A stretch of DNA of 64,000 nucleotides from Trichopria drosophilae. Taxonomy: Eukaryota; Arthropoda; Insecta; Hymenoptera; Diapriidae. Made by a program: the position numbers and the translations under genes. Below are positions 55,401-62,694 of the stretch, one piece after another. Where the stretch lies: assembly GCA_030407085.1 (NCBI GenBank), contig CM059587.1, positions 80,527,001-80,591,000 of the forward strand. Reading direction: 5' to 3'. The notes beneath the pieces are model-generated. The model was given only the letters and a program-made list of their open reading frames with translations, had not been told where the DNA came from and made no database searches. Within the stretch, counting starts at the first letter, position 1. Every line of letters begins with the position of its first letter.

Positions 55401-58400
55401 ACAAATTAGAATAAGGAAAATTAGAATAAGGGAAGGACTACTGTATATCTTCTTTCTCTGTTTTTATTCTCTCAAACTGCCAGTGGTGGGGATGAAGGGA
55501 AGCGGTAAAATAAGGGAAGAAGCCTCCATCTTCCTTGACTCGAAAAGTTAAAATAAGGGGAGGGCCACTGTAGATTGTAACTTAATCGTACTTACGTCCG
55601 AAAAATGGCCGGTGTCAACACTGACGACTTTCAAGTTGTCCCATACTTCCCATCGATCAAAATTACACTTAACCGCATCTTGCAAAGCTCTCCTCGCCCT
55701 CGGTTTATCACCGAGTTTAATATAAGCTTTCGCTAAATTATTCCACACTTCAAAGTTCTGTAAATTAAAATAAAATTATCATTTGTTCATTTTAAATAAT
55801 GAATTCCACTTACCGATTGTTCTAATGCGCAATAACTTCGATAGGCAGACGCAGCAAGTTTCCAATCTTCGATTTGCATCGCAGCGAAACCAAGTCTGAC
55901 CCAAACATTTTCCTGAATATTATTCAACTCTACAGAAATCCTCAAATGTTCCACAGCTTCCTTATACTGAAAATTGCATTAAAATTAATTATAGATTGAT
56001 TAAATTTCAATTTTACTTACATTTTTCTTGGAAAAGTGAAAGAAACCCCAGTGACGTTGAGCTCGACTACTTTTTTCATCCGAAAGTTTCCATGCAGTTT
56101 CGTAATGTTGTTCGTCTTGCGTAACATCTCCCAATAAACACCACAATTTAACAGTCGGTTTTTTATTCAATTCTTGTCTGATAATTTCTGCCGCCTGTTA
56201 AAAAGATTGGATTAAACAATGTTTTAACCACTTCAGTGGTAGCTGTTTAAAAAAAAAGTGCCAGAAGTGGTACAGCCCTGTACTTAAGATATCGAAAAAC
56301 GGTGAAACACGGGTTCCATTTTTTCCTAAAATATATCATTTAACATTTAATCAATCATTTAAAAAATCAAGTAATATTTCACATTTATGTCGGCCATCTT
56401 GGATCCACCATTTTGAATTTTCAAAATCTGATTTCAGATTTATAATCAGCGGCCCCGAGAACCCAGTTTCATAAAGTTTGGGTAATTTTTCGCATTTCGG
56501 TCGGCCATCTTGGATCCGCCATTTTGAATTTTCAAAATCTAACTTTAGATTCGTAATCAGCGACCCCGAAAACCCCCGAGTAACAATTTTCAGCTGATTT
56601 CCGTATACAGAAAAATGTGCGCAGCACATTTTAATAAATTTAGCAAATTTACAGCCGCCATATTGGATCCGCCATTTTGAATTTACCATTGAAGAGGTTA
56701 AATAACTTTTCATTTACTTACTTTGTGTTTGAGGTTTAAAATTGCGTAACAGACGATTACTTCTTCCCATAACGAAAGTTTCAAGTAAAGATCCAGCGCT
56801 CCTTTTACCATTCCGATACTGAGCATAAGATCGCCTAAAATTTGTTTTAACCTCCAAATTGGTTTTGCTCCACTCGAAAAAAATCCGTTCATTCTATCCG
56901 GAATCGGAGTTTCGGAACTTTCTATTTGTTTTATCAAATACTCCATCTGACATAATGCTCTCTCTATTGTCCGTTTGTGAGTCGACTCCAAAACGCAGCG
57001 TTGGGAAAGCGCAGAAACTTTCAGCGGCCAGTTTTTAGTATTATCGATAACAATCTACAACAATTTTTACTTATTTCAAAACAATTAAACAGAATATATG
57101 TCCAAACTTCTTGGTAAATCGGTCCGTTTACTTAATTGATTTTGTTTTTTTGAAACATAGGTGTAAGAATGTAACAAAATATTTTTACGTTTCGGCCTAT
57201 ATGTTGGCCCTCTTCAGAAAAAGTTTATTTCTTAAAAAAATTGTATACAATGAAATTCTAACTTTAATTATTACAATCAGAGATAACAGAATTTTAACGA
57301 TATCTTACCTAACATCTGTGTATCCGTTAATTAATTAAGGCAAATATTGGATATGGCAAAAAATGGGATAGAAAATAGAGTTAAATTTACAATAGAGAAA
57401 GAAGTAAATAATAAAATTAGTTTTCTAGATTTACTTCTGATTAGAAAGATAGACGGTACTATTGACACGTATTGGTACCATAAAAATACAGGTCCGAGAG
57501 GTATCTTCACTTTAATTCATCGCATCCTATTAATTATAAAATAAGTGTAATTTATGGACTAATTGATAGTGCTACAAAATTAGCTGAAATAAGATTTAGA
57601 GAAAAAAATCTAAATATCGTGAAAGAGGTTCTTAAAAATAATCGTTATCCGAAAGAATTAGTACAAGAATGTATTAAAAAGAGAGTCCACCTTTTGTACA
57701 ATAACCACCACAGCTTTTCAACACAATCAATAATGATTTTATTAAAACTAAATAAATAAAAAAACTACAAGCTTACCATATGTCAAAGGGTTAAGTGAAA
57801 CTTTAGCCAAAAGGCTTAAAAAAGACAAAATTAGAGTTGTACATAAACCATACAACGCTAATGTTGGACATATTAAGCCGTTTAAAGACAAATTGGACAT
57901 AATATGGGAGATACTATCTTATACCTTTATAAAATGCTTATGTTGCCTATTTTAACCTACGCATCGGTTATTTGGTCTCTGTATACTCAAGTAGCGTTTA
58001 ACCAACTTGAATCCGTCCAACATAAAATGTTGAGGTATATTTGTTCCAAAACCGATAACCCTATGAATTTTACTGACCACAATTATAAGCCGATTATGCG
58101 TAATCTTGATTTAACGATAGTAGGTCATCTCCATCTTTATTATGATCATTTATTTGCTTTTAAGATAGCTCATAATTTGTTTAACTGTGACTATATAACA
58201 TCGCTGTTTTCGGATCGACATATTCCATACAATATTCGAACACCACGTGTTATCGTAGAAACACAAAGCACTGTTAATTACAGTTTTAACTCGTCGGTTT
58301 TTCGTCTGCGTCGGTTATGGAATAATGTACCTTCTAACTGTAGGGAATGCGATTCCGTCGGCTCATTTAAATCTTTAATTCGAGCTCATGTTAGGCAACT

Positions 58401-60866
58401 AGAATAGTAATTAATGTAATATAATGTAATGTAATTTTGTATGTAGTTTTTTAAATGCTCTCGTAAGAATATTGTTAAATTTATTTCTATACGATCTGTT
58501 TTTGATATTTGTACAAAGGGCTTCTTGGCCCGTCTGATTTAAATAAATAAATAAATAAATAATGAAAATGAGTGGAGTGGTTTATCAAATACCGTGTAAA
58601 TTCTGCGACAAAGTATATATTGGACAAACGGGGAAGTTATTAAAAGATCGTATTAGGGAACATAAAAATAACATATTTACAAGACCTGAAAATCACTCAG
58701 GACTAACGAAACATCGAATTGACACGTCGCATAACTTTGATTATGAGAATGTAAAAATCCTAGCTACTGAAACAAATATAGTTAAAAGAAAACACTTTTT
58801 TATAAAACAGAGTACAAAAACCGTAAATATTAGATTTGAAATATCATTTTTATCTGAATCATACAACCCTTTACTAAACTTAAATAAAATCAAACGTTAA
58901 TTTTCTACTTAAATTTGAATCAGCAGTTAGGATTTGTAAGAGGTTGCCTATATGTATATGTATTTAGTTATTGTATGTTACATTAGCCCTTCCCTTATTC
59001 TAATTTGTCCAGACAGGCAAGATGGCGTCTCCTTCTCGTATTCTAATTTGCCGCCAAAAACGTGTGCACTTTTCTAGGATCTTGTGAGGGGTTTTTACAT
59101 TAATGTTAATTTACACAATATTTTTTATTAGACAGATAACCGAACTGACTTATTGTTAAATATTTTTGTTTTTAAAAAGAGTTTTTTTAGGTTATGTTTG
59201 TATGCATGAAATTAGATTAGTGGAAGTGAAAAAATTAGAATAAGAGAAGGACTACTGTACTTATTCAAACCTCCTAGAATTGATAATACCCTAATACAAT
59301 AATAAATGAACAGTTGTCGTTTAATCGTGCACAAGTAAACATTGTACAAGGAAAATATTGGAAAGTTGTGATAAAGACTACGATTCACTACAGTTTTTAT
59401 ATTTGAAACTACATTTTTTAATACGTGGAACTACATTTTAGTCGATACTAAGTAGTGGAGTGCATACCAGTAAGTTTTTATAAAGAAAAAGTTTCATTTA
59501 ATTTAAACAAAAAGAATATTTTTTGTACTTATTTCTGAATATTTTTACATTATAGAATCATCAAAATTGTAAACGTAAAAATATTTTGTTACATTATTAC
59601 ACCTATGTTTCAAAAAAACAAAATCAATTAAGTAAAAGGACTGATTTACTAAGAAGTTTGGACATATATTTAATATAAGCGATTAAGAAATTTGAACGTT
59701 GAAATACGTATTATAAAATTAAACAGAATGTATAACTTACGTTGAGGTATGGTGACAATTCTTCGTCTTGGAGTTGATCGTTCGGCTGGGACAATTTCAA
59801 CTGAAAACTAACCAACCATTGAAAAGTCGCAGTTAAAAAACATTTTTAAAAAACTTACAAATTTGCGACAACAACAGCTTCTTCGATTGCTCCTAATTCC
59901 ACAATTTTTCTTGCTTCAGTAAATTCTATTTGTTCCAATCGTAAATCGTCACTTAAATTTATCACTTTTGGTAACATTGCGCAATCGTTCGATAGAAATT
60001 TTTCTTTGTTTAAGTTTACGCTTAAATACAACTGCGCTTTTGTGCAATGTTGATATTTTGTTCGTTTTCCCAAAGCGCCTGCAAGTTCCATACTTATTTC
60101 AGCTGCGTTATTGGCAGCTTCGACATATTTGGCAGAACTTTGAACTCGTTTGAAATAGAAATAAAAGCATGCTGCGTCTAAGTTAAATAAAGTTTTTAGA
60201 ATATTGTCGTAAGTATCCGATTGTGAAATTTGTTTAATAAGTTCTTCAGATTCGTCGAATAAAACTGGACAGTATTCTTCGAGTACTATTTGATGTAATA
60301 AATTTGATCGAAATAGCCACCAAAGAGATGTTGGAAAGTTTCTTTGTATTTCATGATTACCGAATATAACTTTGGCTAAGTAAAGCGATTCTAAATTTAT
60401 TACATTTTCGTTGTATCCGTCTTGAAGAAGTAAATTTTGTACAGCTTCATTTTTTAAGGTTTTTAGGCAATTAAGATCTTCGACAGGAATTGGACCAGTC
60501 CAGTTACATTGGACGAAGTAGAGAAGCGAAGACGCAGCACATAAAAACCATTCGATGGATGAAGGTTCGTTAAGTTCTATGTTTTTAGAAATAGAATCTT
60601 TAAGATTGTTGTTAGTTATATTTTTAATTAGTTCAGAATTTAAACTGTTTTCTATCACTGCAGCATAATTTCCTTTTATTGTTTGGGTTAATAAATCAAC
60701 CAGTCGATCATCGCCTGTAAGAGATCAAAAGTTTAAGAAAATATTGATTAGTAGTTGATCGTAACTAGGAATTATAAATCTCACATGCAGGGAATAAATC
60801 GGTTTCGACATGTTCCCAAATATTTGTTAAAAATTGACGTTCAATTTTTAACCACGTGCTTTGCAT
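51878..60866 (-). CDS. TTC27: tetratricopeptide repeat protein 27
   Basis: Eight exons (60866-60785, 60714-59859, 59807-59741, 57054-56722, 56194-56021, 55966-55814, 55757-55596, 52447-51878) join to 798 codons plus stop, close to the roughly 840 aa of vertebrate TTC27. Family signatures include LQLYFVQ-like ASSLLYFVQCNWTGP and GALGKRTKYQ in exon 2. TPR helices span exons 4-8 (ALDLYLKLSLWEEVIVCY, EVWNNLAKAYIKLGDKPRAR, WEVWDNLKVVSVDTGHFSDV). The TTC27/Emw1 family is linked to U5 snRNP and GTPase assembly in yeast and vertebrates; that role is inferred here from homology only. The start at 60866 has a good ACAACAATG context. An in-frame upstream start at 60968 would add 34 hydrophobic residues and is less likely. 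Confidence 0.93.
52473..53070. mobile_element. pogo-like MITE, family B, with nested insertion
   Basis: Left end GGCCCTCCCCTTATTTTAAC near 52481 and right end AAAATAAGGGGAGGGCCACT up to 53076. The first bases of the left CAGT have decayed. Family F (52645-52908) and a piece of family A (to 52949) are inserted after GCGCTTGCGCATA. The uninterrupted relative is 53619-53865. Confidence 0.7.
52645..52908. mobile_element. pogo-like MITE, family F
   Basis: 264 bp with CAGTAAAACCCCTCTTACTT and AAGTAAGAGGGGTTTTACTG ends, TA at 52643-52644 and 52909-52910. The interior has GCGCGTGCGC. Its target is seen empty in the family B copy at 53619-53865 (GCGCATACAGGTG). Confidence 0.88.
53098..53374. mobile_element. 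pogo-like MITE, family A'
   Basis: CAGTAGCCCTTCTCTTATTC and GAATAAGGGAAGGAGTACTG ends. TA at 53096-53097 and 53375-53376. Subterminal CAGGCAAGATGGCG. A' differs from A inside (AGAGTTTTTTTAGGTTATG). Confidence 0.85.
53377..53616. mobile_element. pogo-like MITE, family A
   Basis: CAGTACTCCTTCCCTTATTC and TAAGGGAGGACTACTG ends. It shares its left TA with the preceding element and its right TA (53617-53618) with the next. GCGCATGCGC is at 53480-53489 and GGCCGCCATCTTGCC near the right end. Confidence 0.85.
53619..53865. mobile_element. pogo-like MITE, family B
   Basis: CAGTGGCCCTCCCCTTATTT and CGGGGAGAGCTACTG ends. TA at 53617-53618 and 53866-53867. It holds GCGCTTGCGCATACAGG, the empty site for family F, and AGCCGCCATCTTT. 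Confidence 0.83.
53872..54181. mobile_element. pogo-like MITE, family A'
   Basis: CAGTAGCCCTTCTCTTATTC and AATAAGAGAAGGACTACTG ends. TA at 53870-53871 and 54182-54183. The right terminus is partly duplicated (extra AAGTTAGAATAAGAGG). Subterminal CAAGATGACG has lost one base of the shared motif. Confidence 0.83.
54298..54400. mobile_element. one-ended family A-like terminus
   Basis: CAGTAGTGCTTCTCTTATTC followed by a CTCTCTCCCACTAAAC segment and GAGCATGCGCAG, as inside family A. A matching right end is not evident. Confidence 0.55.
54674..55028. mobile_element. pogo-like MITE, family E
   Basis: 355 bp with CAGTGGCCCCTATCCTAAGT and ACTTAGGATGGGGACTACTG ends. TA at 54672-54673 and 55029-55030. 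The right subterminal part has GTCGCCATATTGG. The termini differ from the other families beyond the first 12 bases. Confidence 0.8.
55265..55570. mobile_element. stacked right ends of families A and B
   Basis: Family A right ends finish at 55347 and 55442, and a family B right end at 55570 (GGGGAGGGCCACTG, TA 55571-55572). The 150 bp before 55591 duplicate 52945-53097. The last terminus is 25 bp from the TTC27 exon 7 donor. Confidence 0.65.
55596..55757 (-). CDS. TTC27: TTC27 exon 7 (TPR)
   Basis: Acceptor TTTACAG|AACTTTG; donor TCGGAC|GTAAGT. Residues 556-609 carry EVWNNLAKAYIKLGDKPRAR and CNFDRWEVWDNLKVVSVDTG, the best-conserved TPR block of the family. A MITE terminus (55570) lies just 25 bp inside the next intron. 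Confidence 0.94.
55814..55966 (-). CDS. TTC27: TTC27 exon 6 (TPR)
   Basis: Acceptor TTTTCAG|TATAAGG; donor CAATCG|GTAAGT. Residues 505-555 form a TPR pair: YKEAVEHLRISVELNNIQEN then VWVRLGFAAMQIEDWKLAAS. The next intron is 56 nt. Confidence 0.92.
56021..56194 (-). CDS. TTC27: TTC27 exon 5
   Basis: Acceptor TTAACAG|GCGGCAG; donor AAAAAT|GTAAGT. Residues 447-504, including LWCLLGDVTQDEQHYETAWK and SSRAQRHWGFFHFSKK, both typical of TTC27. The next intron is 54 nt. It lies outside the supplied long reading frames but is clear from splice phase and homology. Confidence 0.92.
56228..56697. mobile_element. TTAA-target MITE in TTC27 intron 4
   Basis: 470 bp with CCACTTCAGTGGTAG and TACCATTGAAGAGG ends, TTAA at 56224-56227 and 56698-56701. 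The same family as 13729-14139. It carries GGCCATCTTGGATCCGCC and related motifs four to five times. Removing it with one TTAA leaves a 53-nt intron. Confidence 0.85.
56722..57054 (-). CDS. TTC27: TTC27 exon 4
   Basis: Acceptor GTTGTAG|ATTGTTATC; donor CACAAA|GTAAGT. It encodes residues 336-446, covering IVIDNTKNWPLKVSALSQR through the first TPR-like helices (WRLKQILGDLML, ALDLYLKLSLWEEVIVCY). Confidence 0.92.
57187..57217 (-). ncRNA. hammerhead-ribozyme-like motif of Penelope element
   Basis: The minus strand reads CTGAAGAG, GGCC, an 8-nt loop, GGCC, then GAAACGT: a hammerhead core with a 4-bp stem II. It lies in the inverted left terminal repeat of the Penelope copy. The right terminal repeat keeps only AAACGTAAAAATATTTTG, without the core. 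Confidence 0.55.
57347..57902 (+). pseudogene. Penelope-like element, reverse-transcriptase C-terminal relic
   Basis: The translation shows ISFLDLLLIRKIDGTIDTYW with YHKNTGPRG, then after a frameshift NYKISVIYGLIDSATKLAEI and YPKELVQECIKKRV. A further stretch, LPYVKGLSETLAKRLKKDKI with GHIKPFKDKLD, follows. This order is typical of Penelope-like elements downstream of the RT active site. The catalytic YADD region is absent, and frameshifts and stops show that it is dead. Confidence 0.8.
57904..58560 (+). mobile_element. 5'-truncated LINE inserted in the Penelope element
   Basis: A 167-aa open frame (57904-58407) gives the C-terminus of a non-LTR reverse transcriptase: PILTYASVIWS, QLESVQHKMLRYICSK, and a final VFRLRRLWNNVPSNCRECDS segment. 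A 150-bp 3' UTR follows with hairpin GGGC ... GCCC (58518-58531) and (TAAA)n. The Penelope frame breaks at GGACATAAT and resumes at AATGAAAATG, giving a short ATAAT duplication. The tail end of the frame is intact, which suggests a fairly recent insertion. The Jockey or CR1 group is likely. Confidence 0.8.
58562..58900 (+). pseudogene. Penelope-like element, GIY-YIG endonuclease relic
   Basis: A 112-aa open frame: GVVYQIPCKFCDKVYIGQTG (Cys-x-x-Cys and YIGQT), LLKDRIREHKNNIF, LTKHRIDTSHNFDYEN, and a NIRFEISFLSESYNPLL tail. It is the continuation of the upstream Penelope frame after the LINE insertion. The first codons after the junction (MKMS) belong to the original frame. It is well conserved apart from a small deletion before HFFIKQ. 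Confidence 0.85.
58981..59257. mobile_element. pogo-like MITE, family A', inside the Penelope element
   Basis: Left end CATTAGCCCTTCCCTTATTC (first bases mutated from CAGT), right end AATAAGAGAAGGACTACTG. TA at 58979-58980 and 59258-59259. Subterminal CAGGCAAGATGGCG. Confidence 0.82.
59741..59807 (-). CDS. TTC27: TTC27 exon 3 (small)
   Basis: 67 nt, acceptor GGTTAG|TTTTCAG; donor CTCAAC|GTAAGT; 22 codons (FQLKLSQPNDQLQDEELSPY). A nearer CAG seven bases in would put a TGA in frame, so the TTAG acceptor is chosen. The preceding intron is 51 nt. Confidence 0.8.
59859..60714 (-). CDS. TTC27: TTC27 exon 2
   Basis: Acceptor CTTACAG|GCGATG completes C28; donor GCAAATTT|GTAAGT. It encodes residues 28-312, the N-terminal helical region with the diagnostic QCNWTGP and GALGKRTKYQ segments. 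Confidence 0.93.
60785..60866 (-). CDS. TTC27: TTC27 exon 1
   Basis: Residues 1-27 (MQSTWLKIERQFLTNIWEHV onward) plus one base. The donor is CCTGCAT|GTGAGA. A 70-nt intron follows. Confidence 0.82.
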
Positions 60867-60966
60867 TGTTGTTTTCTTGATTTGGAGACTGAGTCGACTT
60901 GTTGAGGGCGCCACACTGATAAAGATAAAAAAAGATAAATTTTGAGGTAAAAGTAAGAAAAATTGC

Positions 60967-61300
60967 AAATATGGCGAGATAATTTGTAGATTTAGCGCGT
61001 AAATTGAAATTATGTCACATAAAAGTACGTTACCGTTTTTTGGTTATGAAATGATGAAGGAAATTTGCTGAATATTTGATATAACCTCAATTATGACACC
61101 ACGGAAAAAGTAATTAATTATTTAATTTACTGTTTTTATTGCTTGAAAATAAACAATCCACAAATTTTGGTGGATTAAACAAAAAAAAAAACGAAATTTT
61201 CAATATTTTTGAATACTATTTTTGAATATGTATTGTCGAATACTATTGTATCCTTGGAGAAGGATGAAACCTGGGCCTTTCTATAATTCTTATGTACTAC
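60967..61300. other. TTC27 upstream flank, no motif recognised
   Basis: AT-rich, with no TATA box in a convincing position and no CpG-rich island like the one at 29 kb. It presumably contains the TTC27 promoter. Confidence 0.3.
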
Positions 61301-62690
61301 GATTCATTTTAGATCTAATATCTTTTGTCGATAGTAAAATTCTTGTTAAAAGAAGGTTGCAGACCTAAAACCACTGAACAATGGTAAAACTCTTGTCGAA
61401 AGAAGATTCTAAACATAAAATCTTTTGCTGATAGTAAAACTCTTGTCGAAAGAAAGTTACAGCCCTAAAATCTTTTGTCGATAGTAAAATTCTTGTTAAA
61501 AGAAAGTTACAAACCTAATATCTTTTGTCAATAGTAAAATTCTTGTTAAAAGAAACTTACAGACCTAAAATCTTTTGTCGATAGTGAAACTCTTGTCGCA
61601 AGAAGATTTTAGATCATTCATACACAACTACCGCAAACTACTTTTCAACTTCCAACACTTGCATCAGTACGATCAGCTAATGATGTAATATTCCTTCACA
61701 AACTTGTTAGCAAAAATATCAATTGTGAACTGCTGTATGACTTAATACCGTTTAACAACAGGGATTTCTCGTCACTTCGACACACAGATAGATTCTATTT
61801 ACCGAGTTATAGTAGAAACTATCTAAATAACGCACCGATCTTAAGAATATGCAAGACCTTCAATGAAGTTCATCGACAAAACCACATGTTACCACAAATA
61901 TTTGAAGAACAAATAATGACAGCATCGAAGAAAATTAAATCTATTTTCCACAAGTTTTAGTTTATGTTTTAATTTATTTCATATATATTTTAGTTGCTAT
62001 TTGCACATACATATATTTTTTGTTATTTTTGTACCATGTTAAGGATATTATTTATATCCGTTAATAAATATAATAAATAAATAAATAAATAAAAGATCTA
62101 AATTCTTTTCTCAGTAGTAAAACTCTTGTCAAAAAAAGGTTGTAGACCTAATATCTTTTGTTAATAGTAAAACTCTTTTAAAAAAAAATATTTTAGATCT
62201 AATATCTTCTGTTGATTATAAAACTCTTGTAGAATGAAGATTTTATATTTAATATCTTTTGCTGATAGTCAAACTCTTGCCAAAAGGAAGTTATAGACCT
62301 AAAACCTTTTGTCGGTAGTAAAACTCTTATCGAAAGAAGATTTTAAATCTAATATCATTTGTTGATAATAAAACTCTTGTTGAAAGAACATTATAAACCT
62401 AAAAACTTTTGCTAATAGTAAAACTCTTGCAAAAAAAAAAATTTAGACCTAAAATCTTTTGTCATTAGTAAAACTCTTGTCGAAAGTAGATTTTAAATCT
62501 AATATCTTCTGTCGATATTAAAACTCTTGTCAAAAGAAGGTTGTAAACCTAATATCTTTTGTCAATAGTAAAACTCTTTTAAAAACAAGATTTTAGATCT
62601 AATATCTTCTGTTGATTGTAAAACTCTTGTCGAATGAAGATTTTATATTTAATATCTTTTGTCGCTAGTAAAACTTGTCAAAATTTTGAA
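61300..62690. repeat. ~50-bp minisatellite, interrupted
   Basis: About 18 units of a roughly 50-bp sequence with core TCTTTTGTCGATAGTAAAAC, then TCTTGTCGAAAGAAGATT and TAGACCTAATA. They occur at 61315-61620 and 62093-62690, split by a LINE fragment. Units differ by scattered substitutions (ATAATATC, CATTAGT, TTGATTGT). Confidence 0.85.
61640..62092 (+). mobile_element. 5'-truncated LINE in the minisatellite
   Basis: An open frame of about 105 codons ending at TAG near 61960 (VIFLHKLVSKNINCELLYDL, RHTDRFYLPSYSRNYLNNAP). It resembles the extreme C-terminus of LINE reverse transcriptases. The 3' UTR has hairpin GGATAT ... ATATCC at 62043-62059 and (TAAA)n. It is flanked by TAGATC/AGATC of the split minisatellite unit, a short target duplication. 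Confidence 0.7.
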
Positions 62691-62694
62691 ATAT

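Larger units (their letters stand above)
57096..59716. mobile_element. Penelope-like element in TTC27 intron 3
   Basis: The 13-bp direct repeat AATTAAACAGAAT lies at 57083-57095 and 59717-59729. ATATGTCCAAACTTCTTGG near the left edge is repeated inverted near 59650-59675, as is common for Penelope-like insertions. Coding parts are on the plus strand (57347-57900 and 58562-58900), interrupted by a LINE fragment (57904-58560). A family A' MITE (58981-59257) is also inside. The element is dead. Confidence 0.8.

Noticed and set aside
60765..60968. Upstream TTC27 start at 60968 giving a hydrophobic N-terminus
   Set aside because: It would add a leader-like stretch not expected for this cytosolic or nuclear family, and the start at 60866 has the better ACAACAATG context. 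It cannot be fully excluded.
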